Below, in pieces: positions 1 through 7,277 of a stretch of DNA of 64,000 bases (the stretch's first letter is position 1; the number at the start of each line of letters is the position of its first letter). The notes beneath the pieces are model-generated. The model had not been told where the DNA came from and did no database searches. It was given only the letters and a program-made list of their open reading frames with translations. Made by a program: the position numbers and the translations under genes. The stretch is from positions 84,855 through 148,854 of the forward strand of contig JAKVBX010000015.1 of NCBI GenBank assembly GCA_022446795.1, read 5' to 3'. This stretch comes from Phycisphaerales bacterium. Its GTDB lineage: Bacteria > Planctomycetota > Phycisphaerae > Phycisphaerales > SM1A02.

Positions 1-117
1 GAGGGAAATGCGGCCATGTACTACCCCGAGGCCAACATCCTCGTGCCCCGCACGGTGGACCCGGCATCGAGGACACCGTCCTTCAAGTGCGTGGTCGCGA
101 CCGTCGAGCGGGCGTGA
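1..117 (+). CDS. C-terminal fragment of a molybdopterin oxidoreductase (FdhF/YdeP-like)
   Basis: The reading frame is open from the first base and stops with TGA at 115-117, so only the last 38 residues are present. They read NAAMYYPEANILVPRTVDP followed by SRTPSFK, which resembles the C-terminal molybdopterin-dinucleotide-binding end of the FdhF/YdeP family of formate dehydrogenase-like oxidoreductases. The assignment rests on this short tail alone, so substrate and exact subfamily cannot be told. A mobA-like gene for the molybdenum cofactor lies less than 2 kb away, which fits. The stop directly abuts the stop of the convergent gene. Confidence 0.6.
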   Translation, partial: EGNAAMYYPEANILVPRTVDPASRTPSFKCVVATVERA

Positions 118-1923
118 TCAGGGATTGCCCGGGCAGTTGCCCCAGCTGGAGATCACGATGAGCACGTCGTTGACGTTGACGGTGCCGTCACCATTGGCAT
201 CTCCATCGGGATTGTTGCTTCCGTAGGCGGCCAGGATGGCCAGGATGTCATTGACGTTGACCACGTCATCACCATTGACGTCGGCGGGGCAGGACACCTC
301 GAGCGTCCCGACCCAGGTCTGCCAGCCGACTTCACCATTGAATGTCGTGGCATACTCACCGACCAGCCAGAAGGTGGAGTCATCGGTCGGATCCACCGTG
401 ATGTCGAAGTAGTCGCCCCATCGACCGTTGGTTCCGGCATCGCCGATCGCCAGTTGAATCGGCAGGCCCATGGTGCCTGCGGGATCACCTGCACGGCGAC
501 CCGTGGCCTGGATCGAGGCGTACTCCTGGGCATTGGAACGTGCGAAGACCATGGCGGCATCACCGAATCGATTCGCCGCGATGGCGGGGAAGAACGAGTA
601 GGTCCCGCTGCCCAGGTCGATGTCACCGGATTCAATGAGGCTGGGCGTGCCGCCACCGGGGAATCCACTCATGTCGAAGTGATACCAGCGGGACTTGGTG
701 TTCCCGCCGGTTCCCCGGACGGCATGTGCTGTCCAGAGCCCGCTGTCCCGCCACATCACGTTCATGATGCGGCCATCAAGCGTGTCGAGTTCACCTCCGT
801 TGAGGTTGGGTGCATCGCCAGACGGCCCCTGGTACTCCGGCACGTCGACATCGACGGTGACGAGATTGGGCGTGCCCAGCGGGTCTTCGATAGCTTGCAG
901 GCGGAGGCGGCTGGAACTCCGGCGGGAAACGAACAGTGGCGTGTCACGGGAGTCGAGGCACTGTGCGACCTGGGCGGAAGCGCCGTTGGGGTCCCGGACG
1001 TCGATCACCGTGACGGGATCGCCATCAAGCATCGGCGCCTTCGGGAAGGCGCGGAAGAGCACGCCGGCGAACCCACTCTGGAAGCCGAACATGTTGGCCG
1101 TGACATAGAACGCGTTGTCATCGAAGCCCAGGCCGGGGTAGTCGGGCCAGTACTCGCGGCCCTCGTCCGTGATCACGGCCCAGGTGCGGTACTTGTACCA
1201 GATGCCGTTGGGGTCACTGTCATCGGAGATGGCAATCGTCATCCAACCTTCGTCGGGGTTGTTGTAGACCTCCAGGGCGAGGATCACGAATCGTTCGATC
1301 GCCGGGTCATAGAAGCACTTGGGATCAAAGGTGAAGTCGCCGGCGCCAACCTCTTCGAAGAAGCCCGGGTCGCCGGTGCTGTCGAGATTCGAGAAGAACT
1401 GTTCGTTCCCGGCCCGATCGTAGATGGCGATCGCCATGTTCACGCTGACCACCACGTGGTCCGGTCCCACGGCGATGGAGGGATCCGGTGGTGTCCAGGG
1501 GGTCTGGTAGATCGCGGGAAAGAGCGGTCCGGCATCGACCCGACCACGGTCGAGCAGTCCACCAGAGGTGAGGTCATTGGTCGGTCCCTCCGGCAGGGTC
1601 TTGTCGCGACTGTGCGGTGGCAGCAGTCGACCCGGGCGGCGGGTGTCGCCATTCCATGGCGCGCCCTGGGTGGCCGGCTGCGGAAACGTCCGGGTGTCGA
1701 TGATCGTGGGCTCGAAGGTGGTCCAGGCCACCGTGTTGCCGGTCAGGTCGATGGTCGGCAGTTCGACTGTTCCGCGGGTGCGGCCATTGGGGAGGCCATC
1801 CACCATCGGGTGTGCCGGTCTCTGGACGCCCGGGATCCGTTCGGTCTGCTGGCAGGCGGGCAGCGTCGTCAGCAGGGCGACGGCAAGCGTGGTGGCGGTG
1901 GCCAGGGTGCGGAATGCAATCAT
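118..1923 (-). CDS. secreted lipoprotein with C-terminal dockerin-like repeats, unknown function
   Basis: The 601-residue product starts at an ATG (1921-1923) preceded by GAGGAG at good spacing; an upstream in-frame ATG at 1998 lacks a ribosome site. Residues 1-24 form a signal peptide ending in LPAC, a probable lipobox with Cys24 (the Pro at -2 is unusual). The body contains a WTPPDPSIAVGPDHVV-type segment and reads like a long beta-rich extracellular protein, but I recognise no enzyme motif. The last 60 residues carry two dockerin-like calcium loops, VNGDDVVNVNDILAIL and ANGDGTVNVNDVLIVI, each followed by a short helix. Such tails are frequent in planctomycete secreted proteins, where their partner is unclear. 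It lies between mobA and the molybdopterin oxidoreductase end, with no evident functional tie. Confidence 0.8.
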   Translation of the reverse strand: MIAFRTLATATTLAVALLTTLPACQQTERIPGVQRPAHPMVDGLPNGRTRGTVELPTIDLTGNTVAWTTFEPTIIDTRTFPQPATQGAPWNGDTRRPGRLLPPHSRDKTLPEGPTNDLTSGGLLDRGRVDAGPLFPAIYQTPWTPPDPSIAVGPDHVVVSVNMAIAIYDRAGNEQFFSNLDSTGDPGFFEEVGAGDFTFDPKCFYDPAIERFVILALEVYNNPDEGWMTIAISDDSDPNGIWYKYRTWAVITDEGREYWPDYPGLGFDDNAFYVTANMFGFQSGFAGVLFRAFPKAPMLDGDPVTVIDVRDPNGASAQVAQCLDSRDTPLFVSRRSSSRLRLQAIEDPLGTPNLVTVDVDVPEYQGPSGDAPNLNGGELDTLDGRIMNVMWRDSGLWTAHAVRGTGGNTKSRWYHFDMSGFPGGGTPSLIESGDIDLGSGTYSFFPAIAANRFGDAAMVFARSNAQEYASIQATGRRAGDPAGTMGLPIQLAIGDAGTNGRWGDYFDITVDPTDDSTFWLVGEYATTFNGEVGWQTWVGTLEVSCPADVNGDDVVNVNDILAILAAYGSNNPDGDANGDGTVNVNDVLIVISSWGNCPGNP

Positions 1924-1994
1924 CGTGAAAACTCCTCGGTCTCGACTCGTCGTGAGAGTAGTTCGAAATCGACCCCCCGGGAAGACGCCATCAA

Positions 1995-2570
1995 TCATCG
2001 AAGTGAACGATAGAAGTCATCCCATTCTGCTGGTGTGTTGATATTCAAAAGAAAGCAATCTTCTTCGGCCGTGACCGGGACCAGTACCGGATCGAGCCTC
2101 TCCACCAGTTGGTGTACGGCGCCCGGGCCAAGCGCATCATGAACGGAAGGCGTATCCCGAAGGCCCAGGGGCAGGACCGGTCGTGGTCCCGGGCCCGGCC
2201 GCTGGAAGACCGTGGCGTCCGCCTCCTGCAGGCCAGCGGCCAGCCGGGTGAGCAGTTCCGGGGTCAATCCCGGCATGTCGCAGGGCAGGAAGAGGTACTG
2301 ATCGTCACCGCCGGAGGCCATGACCGCTTCGATCCCGGCCAGGGGTCCGCCGTCGGGTGTCCGATCAGCGATGTGCTCCAGGTCCGGTAGCACGGACGTC
2401 GGCCCGGAGACGACGACTCGTCGAGCCGTGGCCCGGGCCAGCGAGGCGGCCAGGTCGGCCAACGTCCGTCCGTCGGCCAGCTGAAGGGCATGCTTGGGCT
2501 CGCCCATCCGGCGGGAGGCACCGCCAGCGAGGATGACGATCGTATGGGGCCAGGGGGCTGGTGAGGTCAT
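1995..2570 (-). CDS. mobA: MobA-like molybdenum cofactor guanylyltransferase
   Basis: This 191-residue protein opens with the nucleotidyltransferase signature LAGGASRRMGEPKHAL (about residues 14-29), matching the LAGGxSxRMGxxK motif of MobA, which transfers GMP from GTP to molybdopterin. FLPCDMPGLT at mid-length supplies the metal-binding Asp of the family. The length is normal for MobA (about 190-200). The ATG at 2568-2570 was chosen because the motif then sits close to the N terminus; no strong ribosome site is visible. The neighbouring molybdopterin oxidoreductase end supports cofactor maturation as its job. The related MocA (cytidylyl) and other NTP_transf_3 enzymes are the main alternatives. 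Confidence 0.8.
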   Translation of the reverse strand: MTSPAPWPHTIVILAGGASRRMGEPKHALQLADGRTLADLAASLARATARRVVVSGPTSVLPDLEHIADRTPDGGPLAGIEAVMASGGDDQYLFLPCDMPGLTPELLTRLAAGLQEADATVFQRPGPGPRPVLPLGLRDTPSVHDALGPGAVHQLVERLDPVLVPVTAEEDCFLLNINTPAEWDDFYRSLR

Positions 2571-2654
2571 GAGCGTGGCCGGCGTCGAGGGGAGTCGGAA
2601 TTCAACACGAATCCCGGGTCGCGTGTCGATGCGGAGTGTACGCTTGGTTTGATC

Positions 2655-3395
2655 ATGAGCCGACCCCTGTTTCACATCCTGCTTGGCCTGGCGCTGCTTT
2701 CGGTGGCCCAGCCTGCTGCTGCGCAGCAGGAGCCCCTGGATGGCTTGATCCCGGTCGAGCAGCAGGTGGGTGACCACGGACCGCTGTCCACCAGTCTTCG
2801 GTGGGTTCAGTACGGCTTGAACCAACCCTACAACTTCAATGACCTCTACCAACTGCCGGTCGGGGCCAATAGCTACGTTCGTCGGAACAGTGGCCTGTGG
2901 GCCGTGTTCCCGCGGTCGCTCTACGTGGATACGGACGATGGCGTCGTGACCTCCGTGCCCGCCGGAACGATGTTCTACATCGGCGGACCGGATGATGTTC
3001 TGCCCCAGATCGCCGATCAGCAGGCGAACTACATCCCGCTGAATGCGGTTCCCTCGTCGCGCGTGGAGGAATCTCGCATCGAAGCGATCCTGTTGGATCG
3101 TCGGTTGCCGTCCTCGGTGATCGAGGCCGTCGCCAGTACGGGCCGGGGGGCCATCGATGTGACGCCGCGCAATACGCGGGTGCCCGTGTCGGAGGAAGTG
3201 GTCGCGGCCCGTTCGCAGTGGCTGGCGCAGGTACCGTCGCTGGAGTTCATCAATGACGAGTCATATCGACGGCGATGTGTCCTGGCGGCCATCGTGCAGG
3301 CGTCACGTCCGAATGTCGAGATCGGACCGGTCGCGGACAGCGTGACCGTCAACGATCAGGCGGCCGTCGGCTCGTCGCCATCCAACTCGAAGTGA
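2655..3395 (+). CDS. secreted protein of unknown function
   Basis: The 246-residue product starts with a clear Sec signal peptide, MSRPLFHILLGLALLSVAQP with an AAAQQ cleavage region, so it is exported. The mature part is soluble, with no further membrane segment and no catalytic motif I can name; it contains NQPYNFNDLYQLPVG and a region with AGTMFYIGGPDD. A TTG at 2649 could extend it by two residues, but the ATG at 2655 is preferred. It is divergent from mobA with only 84 bp between starts, so the two may share a promoter region. The 3' end overlaps a small minus-strand reading frame. Confidence 0.7.
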   Translation: MSRPLFHILLGLALLSVAQPAAAQQEPLDGLIPVEQQVGDHGPLSTSLRWVQYGLNQPYNFNDLYQLPVGANSYVRRNSGLWAVFPRSLYVDTDDGVVTSVPAGTMFYIGGPDDVLPQIADQQANYIPLNAVPSSRVEESRIEAILLDRRLPSSVIEAVASTGRGAIDVTPRNTRVPVSEEVVAARSQWLAQVPSLEFINDESYRRRCVLAAIVQASRPNVEIGPVADSVTVNDQAAVGSSPSNSK

Positions 3396-3577
3396 CCCAG
3401 GCATCCCAGCCGACGGGCCAGCACGTGCATTCGTCGATCGGCCAGCGTCCGGGCGGTCCGGCCGGTCATCTCGTGAATGACCTGCGCATTGCGACGCAGG
3501 CGACGGGCGGCTTCCACCGGGAACGGAATCGGTCCCAGTGGCCAGATCGCTCGGTTGCGTCGTGAGTCGGTGTGCAT
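3356..3577 (-). CDS. small hypothetical protein
   Basis: A 73-residue reading frame begins at ATG 3575-3577 with GGAG seven bases upstream. The product is basic and helix-prone, with ARRLRRNAQVIHEMTG in the middle and ARRLGCLGHFELDGD near the end. No signal peptide, membrane segment or known motif is visible. It overlaps the 3' end of the convergent secreted-protein gene by 40 bp. A good ribosome site and a protein-like composition argue for a real gene, but I know no family and the overlap argues for caution. Confidence 0.4.
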   Translation of the reverse strand: MHTDSRRNRAIWPLGPIPFPVEAARRLRRNAQVIHEMTGRTARTLADRRMHVLARRLGCLGHFELDGDEPTAA

Positions 3578-3732
3578 CGAGGGGCTCCAGCACTGGCCCG
3601 GGAGCGGCAATCACGCCGGGCCAATACTGGTCATCGGCCCACCAACGGGGTGACTTTGGGGTGATGTTTGATCCGGGGCGCAGAAGCCGCCGTGATGATC
3701 TGGTGGGATCGTGCCATCACGACCCAGCGGGT

Positions 3733-5763
3733 TCATATCGGACGAGCCGGTGTGATCGGAACGTCAAAATCCAACGCATGCGACTGCTCGAAGATGCGCT
3801 TGGCCCGCAGGAGGCGACCATAGACCAGGCTCATGATGAGTCCGACCAACAGGACGCCGCCGCCGAAGAACACGCCGGCAGTGACCAGCCGATCATCACG
3901 TTGCGGTGTCCAGTCGATGCGTGCGAACCGAAGCACGCCGTCGTCGGTTCGATCGTCGAGGACCTTCGACACGTGTCCACCGGGTCGTGAGGCGATCGTG
4001 CGCTTGGCGCCCGCCGTCATGCTGGTGGCCAGCACGTCGAGAAATGCCGCGGCGCGATTGGGATCATCCGACGGCAGCGTAAGCACGAGTCGACCGGGGT
4101 CGGCGCTGTCGATCGTGATCCCGTTCCGCATGACGCGATCAACGGACGCCCTGGTGTCCCAGGGGGACAGGTGTCGGGCCGCGGATCGCTTGGCGACATC
4201 CCGGATGAACCGTTCAGATCCCAGTTGTGCCTCATGGAAGGCGGTCCAGGCGGCGGCGGTCTCTTCATCCATCGCCTCACCGGAGGCCAGGACGGGAGAG
4301 AGCACGACCGAGGCGGTCCGTACCGGTGGCGTCACGTTCTCGGCGGCGAACCAACTGGCGGCTCCGATCACGGTCAGGACAAGCAACGCTCGTGATGTCA
4401 GGACCAGGGCCGCGGGGGCGGCCCATCGCTTGATCATCTTCTTCTCGGATGAAGCAAGCATCCGCTGGACGTTGTCCAGTTCCTGTTGTCGCTGCTCGAT
4501 GATCTCGGATTGACGAAGCCGTTGTTGCATGGCCTCGGGCTGTTCTGCAGCGGTGTGATCCCGCGATCGGCCGAGGGCATCGCGGACACGCTTCAGGCGT
4601 GTCCGTCGACGATGCAGGTGTTGCGCCACTTCTCCCAGGCGACGAGTGCGATCCTCGATCATGACCTCGGAGTCCGACGGCGTGTGCTGGCGGGCTTCGC
4701 GGAGGGTCTCCAGTTCCTGGAGCTGCGGTTCGACGGCCGCCAGTTCCGAGCGTGCAGACTCGACCTCGCGCTCGAGTTCCTCGATCCGGGCCAGGGTGTC
4801 CGCCGGGACGGACTCGGGCTCGGGTCTCTCCTGGGCCTGCGCTTCCAACTGCTCGACCTGCCGCCGGAGGTCATTCACCAGTGCCATTGCCGCATGACCG
4901 CGTTGAATCAGGTCCGCCTGCTCGCGAAGGTGCTCCATGAACTGGCGCATTCGACGGCCCGCTTCATCCAGTCGAGACTGGCGTGTAGCGGCTTCATCCT
5001 CCAGCATCGTGATCCGCCGACGGTGCGCCCGATTGGCACACTCCAGGGCATGTCGGCGCCGACGCAACAGGCGGCGGTCCCGGCGGAGGGTTTCTTCCCG
5101 GCGGGCGAGCGAGCGGGTTCGTCGACCGCGCTTGTCCACCAGTTGCCGGGCGGCGTGCAGGGCGTCGATCAGGCGAAGGTGTTCTTCCCGTGAGGCCTCG
5201 GTCTCGGCCTCGACCCGGGCTTTCTCAGCATCCCATTCGCGGCAGGCATTCTCATGACCGGCGGTCCGTTCATCCAGGTCACGCTCGCGTTCTTCCAACT
5301 CGGATCGCGTGGTTGCCAGTGCGGCACGAACGGTGTCGGATTCCCGCCGCGACCGTTCTCGGTCGTCATCGAGCGATTGTCGATCGCGTGCGACCGTGTC
5401 CTTGTCCTCGGACAATCGTCGGGCCTGTGATTCGCGGTCGGCCTCGAGACAGGCTTTCGCGTCGTCCAGGGACTGCTGCTCGCGTTCACGGGCAGCGACC
5501 CACTCCTGCGTGTCCTCTTCCAGCTTCTGTCTCGCCGTGGCGAGCGTGGCCTCCTGCTCATCGAGCCGGGCGGCCCGCTCGGCCACATCGCGCAAGGCGT
5601 GAACCTGGTCATCGCCGATCGCGCGGAGCTGCTGGAACTGTGATTCGATGTCCTCGAGCAGACCGAGCACGTCGGTCCCCTCGGGTGCTGTCGTGTCCGG
5701 GGCGTCGGCCGCCGCCGGGCGATCGCCGGCCCCCCCACCAATACGGGACAAGCGGTTGTCCAT
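3733..5763 (-). CDS. long coiled-coil membrane protein with Wzz/GumC-like periplasmic domain
   Basis: The 676-residue product has three parts. Residues about 35-440 are a long charged coiled coil rich in Glu, Arg and Leu, predicted cytoplasmic. A first membrane segment spans about 448-474, followed by a ~150-residue periplasmic domain and a second membrane segment at about 632-655. The two membrane segments bracket a domain with TASVVLSPVLASG and SERFIRDVAKR, which resembles the Wzz/GumC polysaccharide chain-length family; I infer that relation from topology and local similarity only. Two ATGs are adjacent (5764-5766 and 5761-5763); GGGAGG precedes them and the second has the better spacing. 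It is divergent from mqnE. Polysaccharide co-polymerase or envelope scaffold are the likeliest roles. Confidence 0.65.
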   Translation of the reverse strand: MDNRLSRIGGGAGDRPAAADAPDTTAPEGTDVLGLLEDIESQFQQLRAIGDDQVHALRDVAERAARLDEQEATLATARQKLEEDTQEWVAAREREQQSLDDAKACLEADRESQARRLSEDKDTVARDRQSLDDDRERSRRESDTVRAALATTRSELEERERDLDERTAGHENACREWDAEKARVEAETEASREEHLRLIDALHAARQLVDKRGRRTRSLARREETLRRDRRLLRRRRHALECANRAHRRRITMLEDEAATRQSRLDEAGRRMRQFMEHLREQADLIQRGHAAMALVNDLRRQVEQLEAQAQERPEPESVPADTLARIEELEREVESARSELAAVEPQLQELETLREARQHTPSDSEVMIEDRTRRLGEVAQHLHRRRTRLKRVRDALGRSRDHTAAEQPEAMQQRLRQSEIIEQRQQELDNVQRMLASSEKKMIKRWAAPAALVLTSRALLVLTVIGAASWFAAENVTPPVRTASVVLSPVLASGEAMDEETAAAWTAFHEAQLGSERFIRDVAKRSAARHLSPWDTRASVDRVMRNGITIDSADPGRLVLTLPSDDPNRAAAFLDVLATSMTAGAKRTIASRPGGHVSKVLDDRTDDGVLRFARIDWTPQRDDRLVTAGVFFGGGVLLVGLIMSLVYGRLLRAKRIFEQSHALDFDVPITPARPI

Positions 5764-5951
5764 CATGCCTCCCTTGCCGTGACCCGGCAGGGCATCGCGT
5801 GGTCCTTGTTCTCCTCGTCTCTCGCTTCTTGTCATCGTCGTCCCGCGGCGGTCGCTGAAGCCCGGCCCGGGCGGAACTGGCCAGGGGCCGTTGGAGTTCT
5901 CCGATCTGTGCGGGGAAGGAGGGCCCTGATCGCGTACCATGCCCTGCTGCC

Positions 5952-7277
5952 ATGTCCACCGCCACCACATCAACCGACCTGCGGATCGATCCGGAACTGG
6001 TCCCCATCCGGGACCGCGTCGAGGCCGGCGAGCGGCTGTCCGCGGAGGATGGCCTGACGCTGCTGCGGACATCGGACGTCTGGACGGTGTGCCGGCTTGC
6101 GGACCAGGTGCGACGGCGGATGCATGGGTTGACCACCTGGTACAACGTCAACAAGCACATCAACTACTCGAACATCTGTGCCCTGTCCTGCACCTTCTGC
6201 TCCTTCCATCGCAAGAAGGACCAGGACGGTGCCTACCAGCACTCGCTGGATGACATCCGCCGCGAGGCGCTCGGGGCCGTCGAGGCGGGCGCCACGGAAC
6301 TGCACATCGTCGGGGGGCTCCACCCCTGGCTGTCCTTCGATTACTACACCGACATGATGCGGACCATCCGCGAGCATGCTCCCTCGGTACACATCAAGGC
6401 CTTTACCGCCGTCGAGATCGTGCACCTGGCCAGGGTCTCGAAGCGTGGCCGCGATGGCTATGACGGCATCCTGTCCGTCCTGCGGGACCTGAAGGAAGCG
6501 GGCCTGGGCTCACTGCCCGGCGGTGGCGCCGAGGTCTTCGACGACCGCGTGCATGACGAGGCCTTCAAGGGGAAGATCCGGGGCGACGTCTGGCTGGACG
6601 TGCATCGTGCGGCGCATGAACTGGGCCTCAACTCCAACGCCACCATGCTCTATGGCCACGTCGAGCGCCTGGAGGAACGGATCAAGCACATGTTGATGCT
6701 CCGTCGCCAGCAGGATCGTGCGTTGGCTGCCTGGGCGGACGGCCAGGGCATTGTCGGCCAGGCGGATCCCGGCGACGGGGATGACCAGGCCATCGTCCTG
6801 ACGGGGCCCGACGATCGATATCCACGCGGACGCCTGCCGTACCTGGCGCCCGGTGAAGAAGACGAGGCGACGCAGGGGTGGTTCCAGACCATCGTTCCGC
6901 TGCCGTTCATTCCCGATGAGAGTGAACTCCAGCATCTCCCCGGGCCGATCGGCCTCGAGAACCTGCGGATGATCGCGGTCATGCGGCTCATGCTGGACAA
7001 CATTCCCCACATGAAGGCCTTCTGGATCATGCATACGCTCGACATGGCCCAGTTCATGCTGCAGAACGGTGCCAATGACATTGACGGCACCGTCGTGTGG
7101 TACGACATCACGAAGGTCGAAGGCGCCGGCACGCACCAGGAGACGACGGTCAAGGATCTCAAGCGGGCCATTCGCGAGGCGGGTTTCGTTCCACGCGAAC
7201 GCGACACGTTGTATCGCCCCGTGATCCGTGATGGACGGGACTGGCGCATCGAATCAGAACACGTCGAGGCCCGTTAG
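5952..7277 (+). CDS. mqnE: aminofutalosine synthase MqnE (radical SAM)
   Basis: MqnE joins SAM-derived adenosine to 3-[(1-carboxyvinyl)oxy]benzoate, the second committed step of the futalosine route to menaquinone. The 441-residue protein shows the radical SAM cluster motif CALSCTFC (Cys76, Cys80, Cys83), the MqnE-type segment YNVNKHINYSNIC before it, then HIVGGLHPWLSFDYY and PGGGAEVF. Relative to the family it carries about 45 extra, Asp/Gly-rich residues at roughly 247-293, between LMLRRQQD and GWFQTIVPLPF. The related MqnC is the main alternative but lacks this motif context. mqnB for the next step lies at the other end of the window. Its stop overlaps the stop of the convergent murJ fusion. 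Confidence 0.93.
   Translation: MSTATTSTDLRIDPELVPIRDRVEAGERLSAEDGLTLLRTSDVWTVCRLADQVRRRMHGLTTWYNVNKHINYSNICALSCTFCSFHRKKDQDGAYQHSLDDIRREALGAVEAGATELHIVGGLHPWLSFDYYTDMMRTIREHAPSVHIKAFTAVEIVHLARVSKRGRDGYDGILSVLRDLKEAGLGSLPGGGAEVFDDRVHDEAFKGKIRGDVWLDVHRAAHELGLNSNATMLYGHVERLEERIKHMLMLRRQQDRALAAWADGQGIVGQADPGDGDDQAIVLTGPDDRYPRGRLPYLAPGEEDEATQGWFQTIVPLPFIPDESELQHLPGPIGLENLRMIAVMRLMLDNIPHMKAFWIMHTLDMAQFMLQNGANDIDGTVVWYDITKVEGAGTHQETTVKDLKRAIREAGFVPRERDTLYRPVIRDGRDWRIESEHVEAR

Noticed and set aside
454-2013. 519-codon open frame on the plus strand opposite the dockerin lipoprotein
   Set aside because: It lies antisense to a gene with signal peptide, lipobox, ribosome site and dockerin tail; its own protein has no motif and is a shadow of GC-rich codon bias.
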